The notes: a model not told the origin generated them from the letters alone. Shown: positions 34,951-43,674, counted from the stretch's first letter. The stretch is DNA of 64,000 nt from Pelagibacteraceae bacterium AG-426-G09 (GCA_003210075.1 QCNR01000002.1:19811-83810); one strand, 5' to 3'. Translations and numbers: made by a program.

Positions 34951-35807
34951 TGCCACTTAAACATATATTAGTTTTACTTTTTATAATGGCTACACATGGA
35001 AGTGCCTTTCCAATAGCAAAACTTGCTCTTAACAATAATGTTCCACCAATTCTTATGGCCTCTCTAAGGATGGGCATGGTAATGCTACTATTAATTCCTT
35101 TTTGGAAATTTAAAATTCCAGACAAAAAATATCTTAAATCACTTATTTTATTTTCAATTTCTATGGGTGTAATGGTATATGTTTTTATGAATCTATCTTT
35201 AAAACATTCTTCATTTATTTCTCCAATAATAATTGGTGCTCAGTTAGCTGTCCCCTTTGCTGTTTTATTAAGCGCAAAAATGATTGGGGAAAGTATTAGT
35301 GCTAAGAAATGGATGTATGTTATTTTAGCTTTTGTAGGAATTATTATTGTTTTCTTTGATCCTGAATTAAAAAATAACTTACTTGGATTATTTTTTGCAT
35401 CATTGATGGCTTTATTTTTTGCTATAGCTCAGGTCTACTCAAGACAATTGAAAGAATTAAGTCTTACATTATTAAATGTTTATACTGGCTTTTTTGGCTT
35501 CTTTGTTCTTATTGTGGTGTCTTTTTTTGTAGAAGGTGAAGTGATTATCAATATAAAAAATATTAATTTTGAGTCTTGGATTTTAATTAGTTATCAGGCT
35601 GTAATTGTTTCATTGTTTGCTCACATGTCTATGTTTTATTTGTATAAATTTTATACAGTAGGACAGATTTTTCCCTTCTACTCTTTATTTCCAATATTTG
35701 GGATCATTTTGACTTTTTTGATATTTGGTGAAATTCCAAGCCTATTATTTTTTATAGGGAGCTTTATCGTTATAAGTTCAGTAATTTTACTGCAGAAAAC
35801 CAAATAA
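34950..35807 (+). CDS. DMT-superfamily (EamA) transporter
   Basis: 285 aa, ten predicted membrane helices in two EamA halves (ATHGSAFPIAKLAL and VIVSLFAHMSMFYLYKF). The GTG start shares its G with the stop of the aldehyde dehydrogenase, so it is translationally coupled. Inner-membrane carrier, possibly importing the pathway substrate or exporting a product. Direction and ligand cannot be read. Confidence 0.78.
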   Translation: MPLKHILVLLFIMATHGSAFPIAKLALNNNVPPILMASLRMGMVMLLLIPFWKFKIPDKKYLKSLILFSISMGVMVYVFMNLSLKHSSFISPIIIGAQLAVPFAVLLSAKMIGESISAKKWMYVILAFVGIIIVFFDPELKNNLLGLFFASLMALFFAIAQVYSRQLKELSLTLLNVYTGFFGFFVLIVVSFFVEGEVIINIKNINFESWILISYQAVIVSLFAHMSMFYLYKFYTVGQIFPFYSLFPIFGIILTFLIFGEIPSLLFFIGSFIVISSVILLQKTK

Positions 35808-35856
35808 AATAACCTATTGATATTATTTACAGATCATATTTAATTTTATTTTTATA

Positions 35857-35870
35857 AATTGTTAACAATT
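35857..35870. promoter_or_regulatory. palindrome AATTGTTAACAATT before livK1
   Basis: A perfect 14-base palindrome ending eleven bases before the livK ATG, just upstream of the AGAGGA ribosome site. Position suits a repressor operator or a 5'-UTR hairpin. A/T-rich palindromes arise by chance at this composition, so support is modest. Confidence 0.35.
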
Positions 35871-35881
35871 AGAGGATATAT

Positions 35882-37063
35882 ATGAAAAAATTAATTTTAG
35901 CTGCTTTTCTATTTGTTTCGACTATGTCGACAAATACTTTGGCAGATATTAAAATGGGGATCATATTAGGATTTACAGGTCCTATTGAATCTCTTACTCC
36001 AGCTATGGCAGCTTCTGCTGAGCTTGCTTTTAACGAAGCATCAGACTCAGGTAAATTGCTTGGTGGACAAAAAATATCAGTAGAAAGAGCTGACTCGACT
36101 TGTGTTGACTCTGCTGCTGCTACAACTGCTGCTGAAGGTTTAGTTTCAAACGGAGTAGTTGCTATTATGGGTGCAGACTGTTCTGGAGTTACTGGTGCTA
36201 TCGCAACTAATGTTGCAGTACCAAACGGAGTAGTGATGATTTCACCATCTGCTACATCTCCTGGATTAACTGATCTAAATGATAATGGATATTTCTTTAG
36301 AACAGCTCCATCAGATGCTAGAGGTGGACAAATCTTAGCTGATATTACAAAAGATAGAAAAGTTAAGAGTGTTGCTATAACATACACAAACAATGACTAC
36401 GGTAAAGGTTTAGCAGATGTTTATAAAGCTGCTGTAGAGGCTCACGGTATTAAAGTAACAACTGTTGCTGCTCACGAAGATGGTAAAGCAGACTATTCAG
36501 CAGAAGTTGCTACACTTGCTTCAGCAGGCGGTGATGCAGTTGCTGTTATTGGTTACATTGACCAAGGTGGAAAAGGAATAATCCAAGCATCTCTAGATTC
36601 TGGTGCATTTGATAAATTTATTTTATCAGATGGTATGATCGGAGATTCTTTAACAGATAACTTTGGTAAAGCTTTAAACAAATCATTTGGTTCTTTACCA
36701 GGTTCAACTGGAAAAGGTGCAGGAGTATTTGCTGATGTTGCAAAAGCAGCAGGTATAGACTCTTCAGGACCTTACACAGGTGAATCATATGATGCTGCTG
36801 CTTTAATTACCTTGGCTATGCAAGCTGGTGGTAAAGCTGATAGAGCAACAATTCAACAAAATGTAATGGCAGTTGCTAATGCTCCTGGAAAAAAGATTTA
36901 CCCAGGTGAATTAGGAAAAGCTTTAGATTTACTTGCAAAAGGTAAAGCTGTTAACTACGAAGGTGCTACTGGAGTAGAAATGACAGATGTTGGTGAAGCT
37001 TTTGGTTCTTTCTTAGAAAAAGAAATCAAAGGTGGAAAATTTAAAACAAAAAAACAAAGATAA
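35882..37063 (+). CDS. livK: branched-chain amino-acid-type ABC solute-binding protein (system 1)
   Basis: 393 aa. Signal peptide cut near NTLADIKMG. It shows the Leu/Ile/Val-binding family opening IKMGIILGFTGPIESL and SADSTCVDSAAAT-type lobe segments, with the AVAITYTNNDYGKG hinge region. Periplasmic. Codon use (rich in GCT, GGT, GAT) suggests strong expression. It is encoded convergently with the livMHFG genes that probably serve it, instead of in their operon. A tight terminator follows. The ligand may be an amino acid or another small acid. Confidence 0.86.
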   Translation: MKKLILAAFLFVSTMSTNTLADIKMGIILGFTGPIESLTPAMAASAELAFNEASDSGKLLGGQKISVERADSTCVDSAAATTAAEGLVSNGVVAIMGADCSGVTGAIATNVAVPNGVVMISPSATSPGLTDLNDNGYFFRTAPSDARGGQILADITKDRKVKSVAITYTNNDYGKGLADVYKAAVEAHGIKVTTVAAHEDGKADYSAEVATLASAGGDAVAVIGYIDQGGKGIIQASLDSGAFDKFILSDGMIGDSLTDNFGKALNKSFGSLPGSTGKGAGVFADVAKAAGIDSSGPYTGESYDAAALITLAMQAGGKADRATIQQNVMAVANAPGKKIYPGELGKALDLLAKGKAVNYEGATGVEMTDVGEAFGSFLEKEIKGGKFKTKKQR

Positions 37064-37074
37064 TTTTTAAGTTT

Positions 37075-37110
37075 AAAACCCCAGCGAATTAAATCGCTGG
37101 GGTTTTTTTT
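37075..37110 (+). terminator. strong intrinsic terminator after livK1
   Basis: AAAACCCCAGCGA-ATTAAA-TCGCTGGGGTTTT, a perfect 13-bp stem followed by a further run of U (eight T in total). One of the best hairpins in the window. Confidence 0.93.
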
Positions 37111-37117
37111 ATTCACA

Positions 37118-37186
37118 TTAAAAAATATATTTGTCTGCTAAATAAATAATAAGACCGGCAGCAATTCCAAGAAGAATATAGTGCAA
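37118..37186 (-). CDS. possible 22-aa membrane peptide, TTG start
   Basis: Below the ORF-track limit. From TTG 37186 the frame reads 22 residues, almost entirely one hydrophobic helix (YILLGIAAGLIIYL) with charged ends (ADKYIF). AAGGA lies seven bases before the TTG, inside the last codons of the thioredoxin gene, so coupling is possible. It fills most of the space between two real genes. No homologue is recognised, and chance is a serious alternative. Confidence 0.25.
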   Translation of the reverse strand: MHYILLGIAAGLIIYLADKYIF

Positions 37187-37187
37187 T

Positions 37188-37562
37188 TTAAATTCCTTTT
37201 TTTATTAAATCGTAAATTTTATTTTTATTAGTTATACCCATTTCCCGAGCAATTTCTTTATTGTTTTTATATACTGCTATAGTTGTCCAATAATCTATTT
37301 TTAAAAACTCAGCTATTTCTGGGTTCTCGGTTTGTTCATAAAAATAAAATAACACGTCATTAAAATCATTTATTGCACTCTTAAATACTTTGGTTTGAGC
37401 TTTACAAGTCGAACAATATTTATTCCATGAATTAACAACAATAGTTTTTCCATCTTTTTGGGCTTTTTTAAAATCTTCTATGGTGAAATTAGTATCTTTT
37501 TCAAATGCCAATAAATTTGTTGATGTTATTATAAATATAAAAGTTAATAATATTTTTTTCAT
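37188..37562 (-). CDS. periplasmic thioredoxin-fold protein
   Basis: 124 aa. Signal peptide (MKKILLTFIFIITSTNLLA), then a minimal thioredoxin fold with the redox site NKYCSTCKAQ (CSTC, rather than CGPC) and a cis-Pro-like region replaced by YWTTIAVY. Probably a periplasmic thiol oxidoreductase. It is the last gene of the proC-like/livGFHM operon, three bases after livM. Loss of a clear cis-proline makes ordinary disulfide reductase activity uncertain. Confidence 0.75.
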   Translation of the reverse strand: MKKILLTFIFIITSTNLLAFEKDTNFTIEDFKKAQKDGKTIVVNSWNKYCSTCKAQTKVFKSAINDFNDVLFYFYEQTENPEIAEFLKIDYWTTIAVYKNNKEIAREMGITNKNKIYDLIKKGI

Positions 37563-37565
37563 TCT

Positions 37566-38936
37566 TTATTGCTTTATAATTTTTTCAGGTAAAATTCCCT
37601 GTGGTCTATATCGCATGATAAGTAATACCCCAATTCCAATCATCAAAAATCTAAAGTAAGAAGCGCTTTCAATTAAATGAACTTTTAAAGCATTTGTTTC
37701 TGGTAAGTGAGCAGTAAAGAAATTTATTAAAAATAAAGCTATAGGCGCAGCTTCTACCCATAAAAACCAAACCACAAAACCGCCTAGTATAGCTCCGAAA
37801 TTATTTCCTGTACCACCTACTATAACCATTACCCAAATAACAAATGTGTATCTCATTGGTCGATAGCTTCCTGGAGTAAACAAACCGTCATTTGTTACCA
37901 TCATAGCACCTGCTAAACCAACAACCGCAGATCCTAATATAAAAATTAAAAGATGTTCTTTGACAACATTTTTACCCATGGCACTTGCCGCTTCTTCATT
38001 GTCTCTTATTGCTCTCATTTTTCTTCCCCAAGGTGAATAAAGGGCTTTTTGAGTGATAATTAATAAAATTATAACAACAGTTAAAAAAAGTCCTGCCATA
38101 CATAGTTTTACATAAACTGATGACGCATCAATTACCAATTGTTTTAAAACATCTTGTCGTTCTGAAAGAGTATCAATTACTTTTAATTTACCTGAATTAA
38201 ATTTTTCTACTAAACTAATAAACCAAGGTGAAGTTTGAAGGTCAATTTCATACGGAACAGGTCTTTTTAAACCTATTACGTTCTTTACTCCTCTAGCTAA
38301 CCAATCCTCATGTTTAATTATAGAAACCACAATTTCAGCAATTAACAATGTTGCAATTGCTAAATAGTCTGCTCTTAAACCAAGTGCGATTTTTCCAATA
38401 ATATAAGCTAATCCACCAGCAAAAAATGCTCCAACTATCCAAGAAAATAGTATTGGCATTCCTAAGCCACCTAAGAAGCCGGTTTTAGCAGGATCGACTG
38501 CTTCAATACTTTCAATTCCTGGGCCTGCTAATAATCTAATTAAAAGCAAACCAATTACAATAATACCTGCTATTAAATAATTTCTTTTTTTTGATTTTTG
38601 AATTTTTTTTAAAACATAACGAATTGAAACAATCATAGCTACCACTACACCTAACGAGCCTATCATATTAATTCCACCTGCTTTCCATGCTTCAGGTACT
38701 GGAGCAACAGAAACAAGAACTACAGCTAATCCACCTAATGCAGTGTACCCCATAATTCCAAAATTAATTAAACCTGCGTATCCCCATTGAATATTTGCGC
38801 CAATGGTCATAACTGCTGAAATTAAACAATAATTTAAAATAGAAAGAGCTTGCGACCATGATTGAAGTATTCCCACTAAAATAATTAGTGTAAACATTAT
38901 CATATAAGCTGTTACTACATTTAGATATTGCTTCAT
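37566..38936 (-). CDS. livM: branched-chain amino-acid ABC permease LivM (system 1)
   Basis: 456 aa. It has the LivM core with GLINFGIMGYTALGG near the N-terminus and the C-terminal GSAVVGLAGAMMV / GGTGNNFGAILGG segments. It is longer than the second LivM in this window (349 aa) because of an extra membrane and linker region at about residues 95-170. Inner membrane. It overlaps livH by four bases. Confidence 0.87.
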   Translation of the reverse strand: MKQYLNVVTAYMIMFTLIILVGILQSWSQALSILNYCLISAVMTIGANIQWGYAGLINFGIMGYTALGGLAVVLVSVAPVPEAWKAGGINMIGSLGVVVAMIVSIRYVLKKIQKSKKRNYLIAGIIVIGLLLIRLLAGPGIESIEAVDPAKTGFLGGLGMPILFSWIVGAFFAGGLAYIIGKIALGLRADYLAIATLLIAEIVVSIIKHEDWLARGVKNVIGLKRPVPYEIDLQTSPWFISLVEKFNSGKLKVIDTLSERQDVLKQLVIDASSVYVKLCMAGLFLTVVIILLIITQKALYSPWGRKMRAIRDNEEAASAMGKNVVKEHLLIFILGSAVVGLAGAMMVTNDGLFTPGSYRPMRYTFVIWVMVIVGGTGNNFGAILGGFVVWFLWVEAAPIALFLINFFTAHLPETNALKVHLIESASYFRFLMIGIGVLLIMRYRPQGILPEKIIKQ

Positions 38937-39943
38937 AATCTTAGTCCTTTAAATATTCCTGATGGTCTAAATAGTAATACAATTACTAAAAGAGAGAACG
39001 ATACAGCAAATTTATAATCTGTAGAAAGTAGCTGCATTAATGAATTTGGTTCAAGACTTTCTGGAAGTATATAAGTAAAAAACTTTTTATAAGCGTAGGT
39101 TATAAATATTTCTCCAAAAGCTACTACATAGCCACCTAAAAATGCTCCTAATGGATTTCCAATTCCTCCGACAATTGCTGCAGCAAATATTGGTAACATA
39201 TTATTAAAATACACAAATGGTTTATAGCTTTTGTCCAAACCATACAAAACTCCACCAACAGTAGCTAAGATACCAGCTATTACCCAAGTTAATAGTACAA
39301 CCTTTTTTGGATCTATTCCTGATAATAAAGCAAGGTCTTCATTGTCAGAATAGGCTCTCATACTTGTTCCAGTTTTAGTTTTGTTTAAAAACCAAAACAT
39401 TATTGAAACAACAATTACAGTTACAACTATTGTAATTGCTTGAGTTGACTTAATTGTTAAACCCTCATTTAATCCTGTCATTTCTTTAAACTCTGTAGCT
39501 TTCAAAATAAACTTTTCACCATCTAGAAATCTTCTATCAAAAGGTCCAATAATAATTCTTATAATTGCTTGCGTAACAAACATTACACCAACACTCACCA
39601 TAGCAAGTACTACTGGTGGGCTTTTTTTTATCCTATAATAACTAAAAACAAATTTATCTATAGATAGCATGTATAAAATCATCATAATTACTGCAAAGGG
39701 AATAGTTAATAATGCTGTGGGCAAAAAACCAAAATTTATTCCAAGTGATTGAAAGTAAAATGTTAGCAATACAGCAAACATAGTTCCAAAAGACATCATG
39801 TCTCCTGTTGCAAAATTTGCGAACCTTAAAACACCATAAATTAATGTTACAAAAATTGCTCCTAATGCAAGTTGAGAGCCATAACTAAGTGCTGGAATTA
39901 TTGTATAGTTAAGAAGTAAAATTATTGCGTTCAAAAAATCCAT
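38933..39943 (-). CDS. livH: branched-chain amino-acid ABC permease LivH (system 1)
   Basis: 336 aa, about eight helices, with the family segments FANFATGDMMSFGTMFAV, MRAYSDNEDLALLSGIDPKKV (ATPase-contacting loop) and GGIGNPLGAFLGG. Partner of LivM in the inner membrane. It lies one base after livF and overlaps livM. Confidence 0.88.
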   Translation of the reverse strand: MDFLNAIILLLNYTIIPALSYGSQLALGAIFVTLIYGVLRFANFATGDMMSFGTMFAVLLTFYFQSLGINFGFLPTALLTIPFAVIMMILYMLSIDKFVFSYYRIKKSPPVVLAMVSVGVMFVTQAIIRIIIGPFDRRFLDGEKFILKATEFKEMTGLNEGLTIKSTQAITIVVTVIVVSIMFWFLNKTKTGTSMRAYSDNEDLALLSGIDPKKVVLLTWVIAGILATVGGVLYGLDKSYKPFVYFNNMLPIFAAAIVGGIGNPLGAFLGGYVVAFGEIFITYAYKKFFTYILPESLEPNSLMQLLSTDYKFAVSFSLLVIVLLFRPSGIFKGLRL

Positions 39944-39944
39944 A

Positions 39945-40652
39945 TTATCCTCCTAAAAAAGACCTCCTTACTTCTGGGTCTTGGAGTAGCTCGTTTCCAG
40001 ATCCTTCAAATTTATTTTGTCCAGTAACTAAAACATATCCTCTATCTGATATACTTAAAGCTTGTTTTGCGTTTTGTTCTACCATTATAATTGCAACATT
40101 ATTTTTTTTTACTTTGATTATATGTTGAAACAACTCATCCATTACGATTGGTGAGACCCCAGCCGTAGGTTCATCTAACATTAAAACTGAAGGTCTAATC
40201 ATTAAAGCTCTTCCCAAAGCTACTTGCTGTCTTTGTCCTCCAGATAATTCTCCAACAACTTGAGATTTTTTTTCATTTAGTATTGGAAATAATTCATAGA
40301 TTTCATCAATAACTTTATTTACATCATCTTCTCTTAAGAATGCCCCAACTTCTAAATTTTCTTTAACCGTCAAGTCAGCAAAAACGTTTCTTGTTTGAGG
40401 AACAAAAGAAATTCCTGCTTTAACTCTATCTTGTGGTGATAAACTTGTGATATCTTTGCCATCAATTGATATTGAGCCGGCCTTGAGTTTCAATAAACCT
40501 AACATTGCTTTCATAGCTGTAGATTTTCCAGCACCATTAGGTCCTAATATTGCAACAATCTCACCTCTATTAACATTTATTGAACAAGAGCTAATGATAT
40601 CAGGGCCATTGCCATAGCCTGCTGTCATCTTGCTTCCCTCAAAAAATGCCAT
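39945..40652 (-). CDS. livF: branched-chain amino-acid ABC ATPase LivF (system 1)
   Basis: 235 aa. Walker A GPNGAGKST, signature LSGGQRQQVALGRAL, Walker B VLMLDEPTAGVSP, and the LivF-typical MVEQNAKQAL switch region. Cytoplasmic ATPase subunit. Shares one base with livG. Confidence 0.92.
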   Translation of the reverse strand: MAFFEGSKMTAGYGNGPDIISSCSINVNRGEIVAILGPNGAGKSTAMKAMLGLLKLKAGSISIDGKDITSLSPQDRVKAGISFVPQTRNVFADLTVKENLEVGAFLREDDVNKVIDEIYELFPILNEKKSQVVGELSGGQRQQVALGRALMIRPSVLMLDEPTAGVSPIVMDELFQHIIKVKKNNVAIIMVEQNAKQALSISDRGYVLVTGQNKFEGSGNELLQDPEVRRSFLGG

Positions 40653-41449
40653 TAATTTTTTTCTCCATTATTTTCATTTCCTCTTCCAAGATAACTTTCA
40701 ATTACCTTTTCATTTTTTTTAACTTCTTCAGGACTCCCTTCAAATAAAACAGTGCCATCAGACATTACAATTACTGGGTCACACATTCTGCTTATAAAAT
40801 CCATATCATGTTCAATCATACAAAAAGTATAGTTTTTCTCCTTATTTAATCTCAATATTGCCGTACCAAGATCTTTTAAAAGAGTTCTATTGACGCCAGC
40901 TCCTACTTCATCTAGTAAAACAATTTTGGCATCAACCATCATAGTTCTCCCGAGTTCTAACAGTTTTTTTTGTCCACCAGATAAATTTCCAGCCAATTCA
41001 TTTGCCAAATGTTTAAGATTTAAAAAATCAATAACTTCATAGGCTTTAGCTCTAATAACTTCTTCTTCCCTTTTAATTAATGTGGGTTTTATTAAAGCAT
41101 TGATTAAATTTTCGCCAGATTGATTTCCTGGTACCATCATTAAATTCTCTAAAACAGTTAAATTTGAAAATTCATGGGCAATTTGAAAAGTTCTTAATAA
41201 TCCTTTTGTAAATAATTCATAAGACGGAACCTCAGTAATATTCTCATTATTAAATATAACTTGACCAGAATTTGGTTTTAAATTTCCAGCAATTAGATTA
41301 AATAAAGTTGATTTTCCTGAACCATTTGGTCCAATAATACCAGTTATAGATCCCTGTTTAATATTTAACGAACAATTTGATACAGCTGCTAGACCTCCAA
41401 AGTATTTAGTTAACTTTTCAACTTTCAAGATATTGGAATTTGAGTCCAT
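40652..41449 (-). CDS. livG: branched-chain amino-acid ABC ATPase LivG (system 1)
   Basis: 265 aa. Walker A GPNGSGKST, signature LSGGQKKLLELGRTM, Walker B IVLLDEVGAGVN, and MIEHDMDFI. Note that Walker B ends DEVGAG, where the paralogue at 45473 has DEPTAG. Second ATPase of system 1, directly following the ProC-like gene. Confidence 0.92.
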   Translation of the reverse strand: MDSNSNILKVEKLTKYFGGLAAVSNCSLNIKQGSITGIIGPNGSGKSTLFNLIAGNLKPNSGQVIFNNENITEVPSYELFTKGLLRTFQIAHEFSNLTVLENLMMVPGNQSGENLINALIKPTLIKREEEVIRAKAYEVIDFLNLKHLANELAGNLSGGQKKLLELGRTMMVDAKIVLLDEVGAGVNRTLLKDLGTAILRLNKEKNYTFCMIEHDMDFISRMCDPVIVMSDGTVLFEGSPEEVKKNEKVIESYLGRGNENNGEKN

Positions 41450-42220
41450 TTATTTGCCTTTAAGTCTTTTAAGTATTTTATAAGAGGTTATATTTAATTT
41501 TTTATAAAAGTTTGTCTTTTTTAATTCTCTTAACGCATGTTCATTTAATCCTCTTGGAGTTTGAGATTTAGCTATTAGTTCTTTTAAATCCTTATAACTA
41601 TTTTCACTTGCGTTTTTTGATAAACCTAAAAAAAGAGAAGTAATATAGTTTTCAGCCTTTATTTTATTCAAACCATTTTTTACTAACCAATTTGATAAAA
41701 TATTAAGCATTTCATAATATGGTGCCATCATCGAAGACATAGCCCAAAAATTTAGTGATAGATTTTCATTTTTAATTTCTATTGTTTTTCCTATTTTATC
41801 AAAAAATTTTTTTACCTTTGTATTAGGTGGATATATTGGAATTGGTCCTACACCTAATGAAATCGGCGGCAGTGGAATGGCACGTACAATAATACACTTA
41901 GTTTTGATATATGTTTTCAAATTATTATATTTTATTGTTGAAATAAAACTTATTATTGTTTGCGATTTCTTAAATTTAAATTTTTTAATTATCTTATTAC
42001 CTACTTCAGGTGTTATACTTAAAAAAACCCAGTTCGATTTATCTATTATTTTTTGATTATCGTCTAAAACTATTATTTTATTACTTTTCCGACTAAGATA
42101 TTTTGATATATTTTTATTTCTTCTTGATAAATAAATTTTTTTGTATTTTATTTCAGAATTTAATATACCTTTTACAACTGCTTTTGTAATTTCTCCTGTT
42201 CCAATAAAACCAAGGTTCAT
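41450..42220 (-). CDS. pyrroline-5-carboxylate reductase-like NAD(P)-dependent protein
   Basis: 256 aa. An N-terminal Rossmann segment MNLGFIGTGEITKAVVKGIL and a central SFISTI region match ProC. However the substrate loop that is normally MPNTP reads RAIPLPP, and the family's SPGGTT block is QTPRGLNEHAL, so the proline-synthesis residues are altered. It may reduce another imine or dehydroamino acid. The gene opens the livGFHM operon with no gap, suggesting that it acts on the imported amino acid. Very Lys/Asn/Ile-rich. Confidence 0.68.
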   Translation of the reverse strand: MNLGFIGTGEITKAVVKGILNSEIKYKKIYLSRRNKNISKYLSRKSNKIIVLDDNQKIIDKSNWVFLSITPEVGNKIIKKFKFKKSQTIISFISTIKYNNLKTYIKTKCIIVRAIPLPPISLGVGPIPIYPPNTKVKKFFDKIGKTIEIKNENLSLNFWAMSSMMAPYYEMLNILSNWLVKNGLNKIKAENYITSLFLGLSKNASENSYKDLKELIAKSQTPRGLNEHALRELKKTNFYKKLNITSYKILKRLKGK

Positions 42221-42262
42221 AATATGAATTATAATGTTAAATGTCTAAAATAATACATAAAA

Positions 42263-42290
42263 AAAAAGCCCCTTTGAAAAGGGGCTTTTT
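42263..42290 (-). terminator. intrinsic terminator of the outer-membrane barrel gene
   Basis: AAAAAGCCCCTT-TGAA-AAGGGGCTTTTT. Both strands carry U-tracts; read on the minus strand it ends the barrel gene just before the ProC-like gene. Confidence 0.9.
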
Positions 42291-42320
42291 TAATTATTAC
42301 GAAAATAAAAAAATTATTCT

Positions 42321-42965
42321 CTAAAATTGCTTACCTAGTGAGATACTTCCAGTAAGACCGTCTAAGCTTCTCAAAGAAACACTGTTGTCGCTGTTTGATG
42401 AGTTAACAGTTGCTCCGTCAAATTCTAGATACTTTCCTTCAAGTCTTACAAAGAAAGCGTCCATATCAACATCGTAACCGAAACCTAACATAGTACCATC
42501 CAGAGATGTATCTCCGTATGAACCACCAGTTCCTAAGTCTTCTTGAGTTAGAACGTCTACACTCATAACACCAGCTTTGATGTAAGCATTATCAGTAATG
42601 TTAAATGCTACATAACCAGTTGTTAATTTGTCGAACTCAACTTTTAATTTGTTGGTCTTTGAAGTTCTTGTCGCTGTTGTAGTATGGTCTAATTTAGTTG
42701 TTTCAACTGTATCAGATTCCAACCCTTCAGTAACAATATCAAAACCTACTGCAAATTTACCAAAATCTACTTCAGCAAATATTGAAGTGTAACCAACACC
42801 AGCTATTTCAGTATCTTCTGCAGATTGTGTCTCTGTAGATGATTCACGAGCTGTCGCAGCAAATAAACCTCCATTAGCTGAAACTCCAGCTGAGAAGTCC
42901 ATCGCCATTGAGCTAGGTGCGAAGGCAAAAAGAGCAAGTATAATTGCACAAAAAGTTTTTTTCAT
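42321..42965 (-). CDS. outer-membrane beta-barrel-like protein
   Basis: 214 aa. Signal peptide (MKKTFCAIILALFAFAPSSMA), then alternating amphipathic strands rich in Gly, Thr and Ser with a terminal aromatic (GSISLGKQF), the usual C-terminal Phe signal for outer-membrane insertion. The middle segment has a Thr-rich loop (TTTATRTSKTNK). Optimised codons and a strong terminator suggest an abundant protein. A porin or OmpA-like small barrel; the exact family is not recognised. Confidence 0.72.
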   Translation of the reverse strand: MKKTFCAIILALFAFAPSSMAMDFSAGVSANGGLFAATARESSTETQSAEDTEIAGVGYTSIFAEVDFGKFAVGFDIVTEGLESDTVETTKLDHTTTATRTSKTNKLKVEFDKLTTGYVAFNITDNAYIKAGVMSVDVLTQEDLGTGGSYGDTSLDGTMLGFGYDVDMDAFFVRLEGKYLEFDGATVNSSNSDNSVSLRSLDGLTGSISLGKQF

Positions 42966-43167
42966 TTTTTTTCCTTTATATTAAGTATTTATATATAAAA
43001 ACTGCTATTTCTTAACAATCATTCGACTTTATTGCACTCTATAAATTTAATTAAAATGTAGTTTTTTTTTCTATGTGATAATAATACAACAAAAAAACAT
43101 TGTATTATATGGCTTATTTAACATGTGGGTTATATCAACTTTAAATTGAAATTTATCTTTTTTAAAT
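42966..43167 (-). promoter_or_regulatory. gene-free region between pentapeptide and barrel genes
   Basis: No ORF of note. It must hold the barrel-gene promoter. A hairpin UAAUACAA / UUGUAUUA (43082-43107, 8-bp stem, ten-base A-rich loop) sits about 60 bases after the pentapeptide gene stop and may act as its weak terminator. Nothing else is supportable. Confidence 0.3.
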
Positions 43168-43674
43168 TTACTTACAAATACCAATCGATTCTGCTGCACA
43201 AATTTTTCCATCTGTCCATATTGCTTTGTTTAAATTAGCCCCCTCAAATTTAGCATCATTTATATTTGAGTCGGTAAAATTTGCTTCCATTAAATTGGCA
43301 TTTGTAAAATTTACACCCAACAATGTTGCTCCTGTAAAATTTACCCTTATAAGATTGGAGCTTGTGAAATTTGACTTTTCTAGATTAGCCCCCTGAAGAT
43401 TGGCCTCATATAAATTTGCCCTTATAAATGAAGACTCAGAAAAAGTTCCAAAAGCAAGAATAGAATTCATCATTATACTTTTATCAAAATTAACTTTTAT
43501 AAAGCTTGAAAATGAAAGATTAGAATTTGGTAAATAACTACCTGCTAAATTTTGTTCTTCCGAAAATCTACAATTAGTATAATCAACACTGTCTCCAATT
43601 GGATCGTCGCAACCTGCATAAGCTTTAAATGAAAATAATGCAAAAATAATTACAAATAGTATTTTTTTTATCAT
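43168..43674 (-). CDS. secreted pentapeptide-repeat protein
   Basis: 168 aa. Signal peptide (MIKKILFVIIFALFSFKAYA), then about 18 A(N/D)LXX-type repeats (ANLYEANLQGANLEKSNF...ANFTDSNINDAKFEGANL) predicted to form a right-handed quadrilateral beta-helix. Cys pairs flank the helix (CDDP, NCRF, ICAA, GICK) and may form disulfides. A periplasmic scaffold of unknown role; last gene of the liv2-azlCD operon. Confidence 0.8.
   Translation of the reverse strand: MIKKILFVIIFALFSFKAYAGCDDPIGDSVDYTNCRFSEEQNLAGSYLPNSNLSFSSFIKVNFDKSIMMNSILAFGTFSESSFIRANLYEANLQGANLEKSNFTSSNLIRVNFTGATLLGVNFTNANLMEANFTDSNINDAKFEGANLNKAIWTDGKICAAESIGICK

Noticed and set aside
35869-36393. 174-aa minus-strand ORF inside livK1
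   Set aside because: Antisense of a high-expression coding frame; low complexity Ala/Ser/Val typical of a shadow.
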